DNA of 46,096 bases from positions 1 to 46,096 of the forward strand of contig JANJWS010000029.1 of the NCBI GenBank assembly GCA_024709425.1. The letters are read 5' to 3'. Under the pieces are notes generated by a model, which made no database searches, had not been told where the DNA came from, and saw only the letters and a program-made list of their open reading frames with translations. A program made the translations under genes and the position numbers. Source of the stretch: Thiobacillus sp. GTDB lineage: Bacteria; Pseudomonadota; Gammaproteobacteria; Burkholderiales; Thiobacillaceae. Positions within the stretch are counted from its first letter, which is position 1. Each line of letters starts with the position of its first letter. Shown piece after piece: positions 8,198 to 17,195 of this stretch.

Positions 8198-8803
8198 TTA
8201 TCGCACGCTGGCGAGCCATCCAGCCAGGGCGTCAAGCGCCTGGCTGACGACGATATCGGCGGCCTCGGCGGCACCGGCGGCATCGAAGCGTGAAACGGCC
8301 ACTTCCTGCTCGAAGGTCTGGCGCCCAAGCAGGGTGCGGGTGCCGAGATCGACGAGTTCCGCGCGCAGTACCAGCCGCACGACCCCCGGCGCGCTCTGCG
8401 CGTCGTGGTAGAACTCGACCAGTTCGGTATCGAGCAGCAGGTCGCCACGCACATACCCTCCCGCCGCCGCCACCCGGTAGCGGCCGTCGCGGTCGAGCCT
8501 TGCACGCATCAGTTCCGCGAAACGCTTGCCGGGACGTTCGGTCCAGCGTGCGAACTGGTAGTAGCCGCGGGTGCCGGCGCTACGGCTGAACACCATCTGG
8601 TCGGTGTCGTAGAAACTGCCGGTGGTGGTATCGAGTACCAGGAGCAGGGGCGCCTCCGTCCGCAACGGCGCCGGCGCAGCGACAGGCATCCGGTCGTTCA
8701 GCACGTAGTGGACCACGGCCGGCGTGTCGTCGTTGCGGTTGCCGAGATTGACGCAGCCGGCAACGAGGGTGGCAAGCGCCAGTACAAGAATGCCTCGGGT
8801 CAT
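8198..8803 (-). CDS. ABC-transport auxiliary lipoprotein (PqiC/YmbA-like)
   Basis: A 201-residue protein with a lipoprotein signal (LATLVAGC, Cys about residue 17), followed by the ABC_trans_aux pattern: VVHYVLND, a YYQFARW motif, then RLDRDGRYRV and LDTELVEFY. It is expected to be anchored in the outer membrane and to work with the MlaD-like protein in phospholipid traffic across the periplasm. Its ATG overlaps the mlaD stop by 4 bases. Confidence 0.85.
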   Translation of the reverse strand: MTRGILVLALATLVAGCVNLGNRNDDTPAVVHYVLNDRMPVAAPAPLRTEAPLLLVLDTTTGSFYDTDQMVFSRSAGTRGYYQFARWTERPGKRFAELMRARLDRDGRYRVAAAGGYVRGDLLLDTELVEFYHDAQSAPGVVRLVLRAELVDLGTRTLLGRQTFEQEVAVSRFDAAGAAEAADIVVSQALDALAGWLASVR

Positions 8804-9747
8804 GGCATGTTTTCTCCAGGGCCGAGCTGCTGCCGGCTGGGGCCGAACAGGATGGCGCGCGGGTTGTTCAGGCGTTGTCCGGCGATGCCGAGACTGTCCG
8901 CACTGCTGCGCACGTCACGGCTAACGTTGGTGAGTTCCAACGCCCCGGTCTCGGTGAACTGCTGGACGCGCTCGGAAATGAGGGTGGCGTCGCGCTGCAG
9001 TCTTTCCATCGCGACGATGGCTTCCTTCAGCGCGACGTTGGCGTTGTCGCCGACGCCGACGATGGTGCCCTCGGTGCGCGTGGCGGCCTGGCTGATACTG
9101 GCGCCGGCGAAGCGGAACTCGTCGGAGGCATCGCGGATGCCCTGCACCAGGGCGTCGAGACTCTGTTTGTTGGCGGCGAGATGGGACGACAGTTCGTCAA
9201 GGTTGGCAAGTGTCTGGCTGATCGCGCGCTGGTTCTCGTCCGACAGCAGCGTGTTCATCTTCTCCAGCACTTGCGCGCCATTGACCGCCAGACGCGACAC
9301 CGCCGTGGCGACCTTGTCGATGTCGGAACTGCCCTCGGCGATGACGGGATAGCGCTCGCCCTTCGGCACTTCGACCAGCAGCGGATTGGCGCTGGGTCCG
9401 TTGTCGATTTCCACCGACGCGATGCCGGTGACGAGATTGCGCTTGATATAGGCCTCGGCACCGACATGTACCGGCACGCCCTCGTCGATGCGCGCGGTGA
9501 CGCTGACCGCCTCGTCACCGCCACGCGCAAAGCGGTAACCGTCGACGATGCCGACCTTGATGCCACGCATCTTCACGGGACTGCCGACCGCGAGACCGTC
9601 GAGCGACTGCTGTTTGAAGTAGAGCGTGTAGGTCTGGTAGGCGATGCGGTCGGCCGCACCCGCCAGCCATACCACGGTGGCGGTAAGCAGGACGAGCACC
9701 CCCAGCACGAGGATGCCGACCAGGGTGTAGCGGCCTTCAGTTTCCAT
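8800..9747 (-). CDS. mlaD: MlaD-like MCE-domain protein of a lipid ABC transporter
   Basis: A 315-residue protein. An N-terminal membrane helix (LVGILVLGVLVLLTATVVWL) is followed by an MCE domain (SLDGLAVGSPVKMRGIKVG) at about residues 38-120 and a long helical C-terminus. The start at 9747 (METEGRYTL) is chosen because it overlaps the upstream ATPase gene by 11 bp and begins just before the helix. It binds lipid in the periplasm as part of the MlaEFD-type complex. Confidence 0.88.
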   Translation of the reverse strand: METEGRYTLVGILVLGVLVLLTATVVWLAGAADRIAYQTYTLYFKQQSLDGLAVGSPVKMRGIKVGIVDGYRFARGGDEAVSVTARIDEGVPVHVGAEAYIKRNLVTGIASVEIDNGPSANPLLVEVPKGERYPVIAEGSSDIDKVATAVSRLAVNGAQVLEKMNTLLSDENQRAISQTLANLDELSSHLAANKQSLDALVQGIRDASDEFRFAGASISQAATRTEGTIVGVGDNANVALKEAIVAMERLQRDATLISERVQQFTETGALELTNVSRDVRSSADSLGIAGQRLNNPRAILFGPSRQQLGPGENMP

Positions 9748-10501
9748 GCGCAGAATCTCTCTCCGGCGAACGCGCGGCAAAGTAGTCCCTGAGCCACGGG
9801 TCGTCGATGCGTTTCAGTTCGTCGAGGGTGCCACTGCCGAGCACGCGGCCGCCCGACAGCACGATGACACGGTCGATGATGGAAAACAGTGTATCCAAGT
9901 CGTGGGTGACGAGGAATACCGTAAGGCCCAGACTGTCCGCCAGGACGCGGATCAGCTGGTCGAACGCACGGGCGGAAATGGGGTCAAGGCCGGAGGTGGG
10001 CTCGTCGAGGAACAGCAATTCGGGATCCAGCGCCAGGGCTCGCGCCAGCGCCACGCGCTTCCTCATGCCGCCGGACAGCTCGCTCGGGCGCTTGGGGCCG
10101 ACATCTGCAGGCAAGCCGGCAAGCGCGAGCTTCAACTGGGCAAGCCGCCGGCAGGTGGCGCGCGGCAGATCGGTGTGCTCGAACAAGGGAGTCGCGACGT
10201 TGTCCTCGACCGTGAGCGAGGAAAACAGCGCACCGTCCTGGAACAGCACGCCGAAGCGGCGGCGCAATGCGTCCATCTTGCGCGGCGTAGCCTCCCACAC
10301 CGATTCCCCGAACAAGCGGATGCGTCCCGATTGCGGACGCAACAGACCGATGATCTCGCGCAGCAGCACCGACTTGCCGGTGCCGCTGCCGCCGATCAAT
10401 GCGACGACTTCTCCCCGCGCGACGGACAGGTCGAGGCCGCGATGGATGGCATGGCCGCCGAGCGTGGTGGAGACCCCCGCGACATCGATGACGGTTTCCA
10501 T
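9737..10501 (-). CDS. mlaF: MlaF-like ABC transporter ATP-binding protein
   Basis: A 254-residue ABC ATPase. Walker A is GGSGTGKS (near residue 38), the Q-loop region is GVLFQDGALF, the signature is LSGGMRKR, Walker B is LLFLDEPTSGLD, and the H-loop is VTHD. 'GGMRKR' and 'QDGALFSSLTVEDN' are typical of the MlaF subgroup. It sits 2 bp after the permease gene and overlaps mlaD. It powers phospholipid movement between the membranes. Confidence 0.92.
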   Translation of the reverse strand: METVIDVAGVSTTLGGHAIHRGLDLSVARGEVVALIGGSGTGKSVLLREIIGLLRPQSGRIRLFGESVWEATPRKMDALRRRFGVLFQDGALFSSLTVEDNVATPLFEHTDLPRATCRRLAQLKLALAGLPADVGPKRPSELSGGMRKRVALARALALDPELLFLDEPTSGLDPISARAFDQLIRVLADSLGLTVFLVTHDLDTLFSIIDRVIVLSGGRVLGSGTLDELKRIDDPWLRDYFAARSPERDSAHGN

Positions 10502-10503
10502 GT

Positions 10504-11583
10504 TCAGATTCCCAGACGCACGAACGCAATGGCGAACATCGCGTTGAGAAGAATGATGGCCACCAGGCTCTGTACGACCGTGGACGTGGTGTGCTCACCC
10601 ACGCTGCGCGCGTCGCGCGTGACCGTGAGCCCCATGCGGCAGGCGATCATAGCGATGAACACGGCGAACACCGGCGCCTTGCCCAACCCCACCAGCAAAG
10701 GCTTCAGCTCCGTCACGTCGAGCAGGCGATCGGTGAACATGCGATACGACAGATCGAGCTGCTCCTTGGCGACCAGCATGCCGCCGAAGAGGCCGGCAAT
10801 GTCGCCGATGAACACCAGCAACGGCAGCGCGATGATGAGCGCGACGATGCGGGGGATGACCAGCACCGTCAGCGGTGACAGGCCGAGTGTGGAAATCGCG
10901 TCGATTTCCTCGTTGACCTTCATGGTGCCGATCTGCGCCGTGATGGCGGCACCGGTGCGCCCCGCCACCAGCACCGCGACGATCACCGGCGACACCTCGC
11001 GCAGCATCGCCAGCATGAGGCCGTCGACGACGAAGATATTGGCACCGTAGCGCACCGCCTGGTCGCCGAGGAGATAGGCGAACACCACGCCGAGCAGGAA
11101 CAGCATCCCGGCGACGATGGGGATGGCGCCGACGAACACGTCGCGCACCTGCGCGCCAAACTCGCGCCAGCGCCAATGCCAGGGTCGCCCAATGAGAAAG
11201 GCCAGCTCGATGGAAAGGCGGCCGACGAAATCCAGCAGCCCGACGACGTGTCCCCATATTGCCACCGCGCCACGTCCGGCAAGTTCGATCGCGCCTTCAC
11301 GGCGCGGCGCAGGCACGACGCCGGTGCGCGCGGCGTGCTTCGCCACCAGTTGCAGCAGCACCAAGTGCCGCGGCTGGAAGCCACGCAGCTCGGCCTGCGC
11401 GCCGGCGGCGTCGAGCAACAACCAGGCGCCGTTGGTGTCGAGCTGGGCGATGCCCGCGCCATCGAGAATGCGCACCGTCTTTCCCCCAAGGTCCGGCAGC
11501 GCGCCCACGGCATCGGCATGCCAGTCGCCACTGGCGATCAGCGCCCCTTCGGTTGCATCGAAGTGCGCGCGCGCCTCCGCCAT
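10504..11583 (-). CDS. mlaE: MlaE-like permease with N-terminal STAS-like domain
   Basis: A 359-residue protein. Residues 1-90 resemble a STAS domain (LDGAGIAQLDTNGAWLLLDA) and residues 120-359 are an MlaE permease (EFGAQVRDVFVGAIPIV, GRTGAAITAQIGTMKVNEEIDA). Fusion of STAS and permease in one chain is known in this family; E. coli uses a separate MlaB. The start ATG shares one base with the metA stop (TGATG), so translation is coupled to metA. Confidence 0.9.
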   Translation of the reverse strand: MAEARAHFDATEGALIASGDWHADAVGALPDLGGKTVRILDGAGIAQLDTNGAWLLLDAAGAQAELRGFQPRHLVLLQLVAKHAARTGVVPAPRREGAIELAGRGAVAIWGHVVGLLDFVGRLSIELAFLIGRPWHWRWREFGAQVRDVFVGAIPIVAGMLFLLGVVFAYLLGDQAVRYGANIFVVDGLMLAMLREVSPVIVAVLVAGRTGAAITAQIGTMKVNEEIDAISTLGLSPLTVLVIPRIVALIIALPLLVFIGDIAGLFGGMLVAKEQLDLSYRMFTDRLLDVTELKPLLVGLGKAPVFAVFIAMIACRMGLTVTRDARSVGEHTTSTVVQSLVAIILLNAMFAIAFVRLGI

Positions 11584-12629
11584 CAGAGAGCCAGCGGATT
11601 GTCGGGGTCGATCCCCGGCATGAAGGGTAGCCCGCGCTCGGCGTGGGTAACCTGATAGACGCAGCCGATCCAGTTGCCGATCACAGCCTCCGCGGTATCG
11701 TGCCAGGTGTTGTCGAGTTGCGGCAGCAGCAGCCCCTCCGGGAATTCGAGCGTCTCGCCATGTTTCACGCGGTGGCCATACTCGGCGAGCAGCGCCCGTG
11801 CGGAAGGATTGAAGTAGTGCGCCGGGAATAGCGGCCAGTCGAGCTTGCCGGCGGCGGCAAGCAGCAGGTCGCGCTTGTATTCCTTGAGCAGCGAGACCGT
11901 GTCGTATTCGGGATGCCCCTGGAAGAACACCGTACGCAGCCCGTCACCCGACACCGCCAGATGCACCCCGGCGTCCGCACTTTCGGCCAGCACCTTGACC
12001 CCGGCCGCGTCGAACTGCGCCCGTGAAACATCGTTCCAGCGCGAATGCGGCACGTCGAAACGCGTGTTGACGTCGGCCACCAGCGGATGGCGCGGATCGG
12101 TCACGCGGTGCTCGAACACGCCCCAGATCTTCGCCGGCTGCTTGATGCGCGTCTGGCCGTGGCGGAACTGCATCACCGCGTGCGTGGCCAGGCACGAGCA
12201 CAGCGTCGAGGTGACGTTGTCCCAGGCCCAGTCGATCACCTCGATGAGCGGTTGCCAGAACGGCTCGTCGGCAAGGTTCGGATGGCTGACGTTGGCGCCG
12301 GTGATGATGAGCGCGTCGAGTCCCGCCTCGCGGATGGCGTCGAAGGACTCGTAGAACTGCGCGATGTGTGCCCGTGCCTTGTCCCCGCGCGGCAGCGTCG
12401 GCAGGGTGAAGGGGTGCATGTAGAACTGCGCGATCGGGTTGGACTCGCCGACCAGCCGGTAGAACTGCCGCTCGGTCGCCTCGATCGCCGCGTCCGGCAT
12501 CATGTTCAGCAGGCCGACATGCAGTTCGCGGATTTCCTGGTTCGCCGCGCGCTCGGTCGACAGCACCGTGATGCCGTCGCGGCGCAGGCGGTCGAACGTG
12601 GGCAGGGCGTTATGCGCGACCAGCGGCAT
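11583..12629 (-). CDS. metA: Homoserine O-acyltransferase, MetA/HTS type
   Basis: A 348-residue protein of the MetA (homoserine trans-succinylase) family, the first committed step of methionine synthesis. Visible features are LNMMPDAAIEATERQF, ALIITGANVSHP, the probable nucleophile in STLCSCLATHAV, and the His/Glu pair in FFQGHPEYD. The acyl donor (succinyl- or acetyl-CoA) cannot be read safely. The start at 12629 (MPLVAHN) overlaps the upstream ATPase gene by 20 bp; an earlier in-frame start adds unrelated residues. Confidence 0.85.
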   Translation of the reverse strand: MPLVAHNALPTFDRLRRDGITVLSTERAANQEIRELHVGLLNMMPDAAIEATERQFYRLVGESNPIAQFYMHPFTLPTLPRGDKARAHIAQFYESFDAIREAGLDALIITGANVSHPNLADEPFWQPLIEVIDWAWDNVTSTLCSCLATHAVMQFRHGQTRIKQPAKIWGVFEHRVTDPRHPLVADVNTRFDVPHSRWNDVSRAQFDAAGVKVLAESADAGVHLAVSGDGLRTVFFQGHPEYDTVSLLKEYKRDLLLAAAGKLDWPLFPAHYFNPSARALLAEYGHRVKHGETLEFPEGLLLPQLDNTWHDTAEAVIGNWIGCVYQVTHAERGLPFMPGIDPDNPLAL

Positions 12630-13509
12630 TCGAGCCCCCCGAATCCTGAATCCTGGCCCCTGACCCCTTTCTCGCAATCGCCGTTTCCAGCAGCGCAAGG
12701 AAGTCACGCTCGTCGCGCACCTGCGCGATCTCCTGCGAGGTCACGATATAGCCGTGGGGGCCGGCAATGGCTTCGTAGCGCGGAATGCGCGAATGGAACA
12801 GGCGCGGAAAAACCCAGCGCGCGAAGTCGTCGGGTTCGATCTGCGCGACGTATTCGAGGCCCTTTTCCGTGAGGTAAACCGGCAGGTGTTCGGCCAGAAA
12901 GGCGGGGCGGAAATACAGCGGCTTGGGATCGGACTGCGCGCGGCGGATGAGCGTGTCCTCCTCCTCGCGCGTGGTGGTCTGGATATAGAGAATGAGCGTG
13001 TGCTCGGCGAGCAGCTCGATCACACCGGGGGCGTCAAGCTCGCACAGGCTGCCGCCGACGTCGTTGACGAAGTGCGGATAGCCGTAGATTTCCTGGCCCT
13101 TGCGGATGAACTCCGGGACGTCCTTCATCGCCGCGATCTCCGCCTCGCGGTACGCGGCCTGGCGGCGCGAGAACGCCTCCAGCGACAGCCCGCCCCACTC
13201 CGGCCCACCGAGCTTGCCCACGAAGGTCAGCACGGGACCGAGATCGTGGATCTTGATGTTGTTGCGGATGGCGATCCAGTCGTTGCGCAGGAGATCGCGC
13301 AGGAACGGCACCTGCATCGCCTGCTGCTTGATGAGGTCGAGGATCGGCTCGTCGAGATAGCGCGTGCCGATGCGGTAGTCGCCGGAAAAATGGAACCAGT
13401 CGTGGCCGCGCAGCATGGATGAGATGTGCGTCTTGCCCACGCCGGACATGCCGAGCAGGGTGATGCGCTTGGTGGGCCAGGCGCGGAAGGATTCAGGGGT
13501 GAAATGCAT
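12610..13509 (-). CDS. P-loop ATPase of unknown function next to metA
   Basis: A 299-residue protein with a Walker A motif GMSGVGKT at about residues 20-27, near the N-terminus, as in small kinases. The rest (SGDYRIGTRYLDEP, FVNDVGGSLCELD, IPRYEAIAGPHGY) looks like a conserved ATPase often annotated only as 'ATPase'. A nucleotide kinase-like role is possible but unproven. Its 3' end overlaps metA by 20 bp, so it heads the unit ATPase-metA-mlaEFD-lipoprotein. Confidence 0.7.
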   Translation of the reverse strand: MHFTPESFRAWPTKRITLLGMSGVGKTHISSMLRGHDWFHFSGDYRIGTRYLDEPILDLIKQQAMQVPFLRDLLRNDWIAIRNNIKIHDLGPVLTFVGKLGGPEWGGLSLEAFSRRQAAYREAEIAAMKDVPEFIRKGQEIYGYPHFVNDVGGSLCELDAPGVIELLAEHTLILYIQTTTREEEDTLIRRAQSDPKPLYFRPAFLAEHLPVYLTEKGLEYVAQIEPDDFARWVFPRLFHSRIPRYEAIAGPHGYIVTSQEIAQVRDERDFLALLETAIARKGSGARIQDSGGSNAAGRA

Positions 13510-13573
13510 GGATTCGGATTATGCGGGGCCAGCGCGAAGCCTACCGAAAAGGCGCGCATTTAAAAAGGGCAGG

Positions 13574-15820
13574 TCAGGGCGCGGCAGCGCCTGTCAATCC
13601 CGGTGTCTCGGCAAGACGCCCCTCGAGCGCCGCGACTCCGCCCGGAAAATCCGCTCCAGGCAGCGGACGCGCGTGCAGATACCCCTGCACCAGGCTGCAG
13701 CCGATCTGTGCCAGGTAATCCTGCTGGGCCTGCGTTTCGATGCCCTCGGCGATGGCTTCCAGGCCGAGGGTGCGCGCGAGCCCGATGACCGCGGCGGCGA
13801 TGGCGCAGTCGTTGACGTCGCCGGGAATGTCGCGCACGAAGGAGCGATCGATCTTGAGGTTATCGATGGGCAGCTGTTTGAGATACGAGAGCGAGGAATA
13901 ACCGGTGCCGAAGTCGTCGATGGCGACGCGAATGCCATGCTCGCGCAGCCGCGCCAGCACCTGTGCGCACAGGTCGATGTCGTGCATCAGAACGTTCTCC
14001 GTCAGCTCGATCTGCAGGTGGCGTCCATCCAGCCCGGCTGCGCCCAGGAGCGCGACGACACGTTCGGGAAAGTCGGACTGCGCGAGCTGCACCGCCGAAA
14101 TGTTGACCGAGACGTAGTCGAGGGCCAGCCCTTGCGCATGCCAGCCGCGCAGCGTTGCCAGCGCTTCACGCAGGATCCATTCGCCGAGCGGTACGATCAG
14201 GCGTGTCTCTTCGGCCAACGGAATGAAGTCGTTCGGCTGCCGCGCGTCCTCCGGGCCGGACGGCCAGCGCACCAGTGCCTCGCAGGCGACCACCCGGCCC
14301 CGCCAGATGTCGATGATCGGCTGGAAATGCAGCAGGAAGCCACCATCGCGCACTGCAGCGCGCAAGGCGCTATCGAGCGCGATGCGGGCGCGCGTCGCCC
14401 GCGAGAGCTCCGCACTGTAGCGCACGTGGCAGTCGCGGCCGGCATCCTTGGCGCGATACATCGCGCTGTCGGCGTTGCGCAGCAGGGCGACGTCGTCCTC
14501 CCCGTCCTCGGGGTACACGGCGATGCCGATGCTGCACCCCACATGCAGGGCCAGTCCGCCGACGGCAAACGGCTGCTTGAACGCGGTGACGATTTTCTCG
14601 GCGAGATGTGCGGCGGTTTCGTGCGAGACGCGGTCTTCCAGCAGCACCACGAATTCGTCACCGCCCAGACGCGCGACCGTGTCCGCATGCCGTACCAGGC
14701 TCCTCAGGCGACGCGCTGCCTCGACCAGCAGCTGATCGCCGATCTGGTGACCGAGACTGTCGTTAATGTTCTTGAAGCGGTCGAGGTCGATGAACAGCAG
14801 GGCGGCCGGATGGCCTTCGCGGCGTGCACGCTCGATCGCATGGCGCAGGCGGTCGCCGAACAGCAGGCGGTTCGGCAGCCCGGTCAGTGCGTCATGGTGG
14901 GCCAGAAAATCGAGACGCGACTGCGTCTCCTTGAGGGATGAAATGTCGGTGATGACGGAGATGTAATGCGACGTCTTGCCCTCGCCGTCGCACACCCGGC
15001 TGATGGTCTGCAGGAGCGGCACGAGGCGGCCATCGCGGGCACGATCGACCACCTCCCCTTGCCAGAATCCGGACTCGCGCAACGTCTGCCACATCTCGCG
15101 GTAATACGCATCGTCGTGCAGGCCCGACTTGAGGATGGCTGGTGTCGCGCCGATCAGTTCCTCGCGCGGATAGCCGGTGATACGCGACACGGCAGCATTG
15201 ACTTCGACAATGCGGCTGTCCGCGTCGGTGATGAGGATGCCCTCGCCCACGTGGCGAAAGATTTCCGCATAAAGCTGCAGGTGAAGTTCATTTTCCTGCT
15301 GGCGGGTGACGTCGGAAAACAGCATGACTGTCCGCGCCGGCTGGCCGCGCTCGTCGACGATGCGAGAGGCCACCACCTGCACCGCCTGGCCGTGCAGGCT
15401 GACCACCTGGCTCCTGCCGTCCGCGCGGCGGCGGATCGTCGCCAGTGAATCGGCTTCGTGGCATACCTCGTTGGCTGCGCGGCCGACGACCTGTGCCCGT
15501 TCGGAACCGCCGAACAGCCACCCCAGCGCCTGGCTGTTACAGTCGACGATGCGTTCGTCGGGATCAAGCACCACCACCGCCGCGCCCAAGCTGTCGAAGA
15601 TGGCACGGATTTCGGCAGTGGCGAGGTCGAGCGCGTGATTGGTCTGGTTGAGATGATCGATCACCTGGGCGAAGGATTCGGCGACGATGCCGATCGGGTC
15701 CAGCTCGATCAGGGTGTCGTCGTCGAGTTCCTCCGGGCGCAGCGGCAGCGTGCCCATGACCGTGAGCAGCTGGTCGATCTTGGCACGGATGTAGCGGAAG
15801 GCGTCGGACTGGCTCGACAT
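13574..15820 (-). CDS. PAS-PAS-GGDEF-EAL cyclic-di-GMP signalling protein
   Basis: A 748-residue protein. After about 70 N-terminal residues come two PAS domains (AAVVVLDPDERIVDCN and EGILITDADSRIVEVN), then GGDEF (RLGGDEFVVLLED near residue 383, motif intact) and EAL (ACEALVRW near residue 513, motif intact). Both catalytic motifs are complete, so it could make and degrade cyclic-di-GMP. There are no membrane segments, so it is likely a cytosolic sensor. The start at 15820 is 16 bp after the TusA-like gene; longer frames add non-homologous residues. Confidence 0.9.
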   Translation of the reverse strand: MSSQSDAFRYIRAKIDQLLTVMGTLPLRPEELDDDTLIELDPIGIVAESFAQVIDHLNQTNHALDLATAEIRAIFDSLGAAVVVLDPDERIVDCNSQALGWLFGGSERAQVVGRAANEVCHEADSLATIRRRADGRSQVVSLHGQAVQVVASRIVDERGQPARTVMLFSDVTRQQENELHLQLYAEIFRHVGEGILITDADSRIVEVNAAVSRITGYPREELIGATPAILKSGLHDDAYYREMWQTLRESGFWQGEVVDRARDGRLVPLLQTISRVCDGEGKTSHYISVITDISSLKETQSRLDFLAHHDALTGLPNRLLFGDRLRHAIERARREGHPAALLFIDLDRFKNINDSLGHQIGDQLLVEAARRLRSLVRHADTVARLGGDEFVVLLEDRVSHETAAHLAEKIVTAFKQPFAVGGLALHVGCSIGIAVYPEDGEDDVALLRNADSAMYRAKDAGRDCHVRYSAELSRATRARIALDSALRAAVRDGGFLLHFQPIIDIWRGRVVACEALVRWPSGPEDARQPNDFIPLAEETRLIVPLGEWILREALATLRGWHAQGLALDYVSVNISAVQLAQSDFPERVVALLGAAGLDGRHLQIELTENVLMHDIDLCAQVLARLREHGIRVAIDDFGTGYSSLSYLKQLPIDNLKIDRSFVRDIPGDVNDCAIAAAVIGLARTLGLEAIAEGIETQAQQDYLAQIGCSLVQGYLHARPLPGADFPGGVAALEGRLAETPGLTGAAAP

Positions 15821-15836
15821 CGCGCAGGACGCTCGT

Positions 15837-16076
15837 TCAGGTCCGGCCGAAGATGCGAATGCGGTAGGCCCCGTCGACCGACGCCACCTCGCTCGCATAG
15901 CCCATGCGGTCGGCCGCTGCCGGAATCGTCGACGTGGCCTGACGGTCGTCGGTGGAGACCACGACCTCGCTCGTGCCTGCCCGTATCGCAGCCCCCACCC
16001 GGTTCAATTCCCGCAACGTCAGGAGCAGACACGACGGGCAGAGCTGGCCGCGAATGTCGATGGCGACGGTTTCCAT
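15837..16076 (-). CDS. TusA/YeeD-like sulfur carrier with CPSC motif
   Basis: A 79-residue TusA-fold protein (IDIRGQLCPSCLLLTLREL; then an STIPAAADRMGY helix region). TusA proteins normally carry CPxP. Here the second position is Cys, giving CPSC. The gene lies 6 bp after a YeeE/TsuA-like transporter gene, matching the known TsuA-TsuB thiosulfate uptake pair, in which the TusA-like partner accepts sulfur inside the cell. Confidence 0.85.
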   Translation of the reverse strand: METVAIDIRGQLCPSCLLLTLRELNRVGAAIRAGTSEVVVSTDDRQATSTIPAAADRMGYASEVASVDGAYRIRIFGRT

Positions 16077-16082
16077 GGCTCG

Positions 16083-17195
16083 CTACCGTATCACGAAACG
16101 CGCCAGCAGGCGGGCGCCGACCCAGGCGCCGGGCAGCAGACCCGCGGTGAACAGCAGGCTCTGCAGCGCAAGAATGGGCAATCCGCCCCACAGGTGCCAG
16201 ACGTTGCAGCCCGCGGCCATCCGCGCCGCCAACCCCAGCAGCACGCCGCCCGCCAGTGCCGAAACCAGCTGGCGCTGTGGCAGCCGCCAGACCGGCCGCC
16301 ATTCGCCGACCCGCCGCGCCGACACGAACGCGCCGGCGACGATGCCCGCTATCAGCGGAAACTGGATGGCGGCGATGGCGTCGAGTGCGGGCCCTGGCCC
16401 GCCACGGATCGGGCGCTCGGCCAGCGGTGGCGTGTAGTCGAGCGGCTGCAGCGAAAAATACGCCAGGCCGGCGACATGCTCGGGTGCAACCAGCGACTCG
16501 ACCCAGCCGCCAATCTTGGCATAGCTGGTGGTGATGCCCATCGGCATGCCAATCAGTGCATAGGACATGAAGCCGAGCAGCGCCAGCAGCACCGCAGCAC
16601 GCCACGGCGACAGGTGCCCGCGCGCGAAGGCCGGCCGCACCATGCGGCCAACGCGGAATTCGCGCGCCAGCCACAGCGCGCCGAGCGCAACCAGCGGCAG
16701 CAGCAGCATGGTCGGCGACACCCCCAGCCATTGCGGCACCGTGCGGGCATCGTGCACCAGCACGGTGGAACGGGAGAAAGCGGCCCACTGCGGATGGAAT
16801 TCGGCATACGCCGCCGATCCCGCGAGCATGCCGAGCAGCGCCACGCCGCCGGCGACACTTCCCGCCCCCAGTTTGTACAGCGAACCGACGACGCAGCCGC
16901 CGGCCAACACCATGCCGACGCCGAACACGAACCCGCCGGCGAGATTGGCCAGCGACGGCGCTCCCAGCAGCGGGAACGGCTGCTGCTCGATCAGACCGGC
17001 AAGGCGGCCGGCCTCGAACAGCGCCATGCTGACCACGACGAGCAGGAGCATCTGCCGCAGCAGGAAACCGTCACGGAACAGGAAAAGGTCGCGGAACGCA
17101 GCGGTCACGCAGAAATCGGAGCGATGCATGACGAAGCCGGCAGCCAGGCCAACCATGAGGGAGACAGCAACGATCAGCGTGATGACGGGATCCAT
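16083..17195 (-). CDS. YeeE/YedE (TsuA-like) thiosulfate transporter
   Basis: A 370-residue membrane protein with about ten helices. The three conserved cysteine motifs of TsuA are visible: RSDFC (C29), LAGGC (about residue 100) and MAAGC (near the C-terminus, before NVWHLWGGLP). In the studied homologue these cysteines pass thiosulfate through the membrane. Together with the TusA-like gene 6 bp downstream it forms a thiosulfate uptake unit. The start is the ATG at 17195. Confidence 0.88.
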   Translation of the reverse strand: MDPVITLIVAVSLMVGLAAGFVMHRSDFCVTAAFRDLFLFRDGFLLRQMLLLVVVSMALFEAGRLAGLIEQQPFPLLGAPSLANLAGGFVFGVGMVLAGGCVVGSLYKLGAGSVAGGVALLGMLAGSAAYAEFHPQWAAFSRSTVLVHDARTVPQWLGVSPTMLLLPLVALGALWLAREFRVGRMVRPAFARGHLSPWRAAVLLALLGFMSYALIGMPMGITTSYAKIGGWVESLVAPEHVAGLAYFSLQPLDYTPPLAERPIRGGPGPALDAIAAIQFPLIAGIVAGAFVSARRVGEWRPVWRLPQRQLVSALAGGVLLGLAARMAAGCNVWHLWGGLPILALQSLLFTAGLLPGAWVGARLLARFVIR

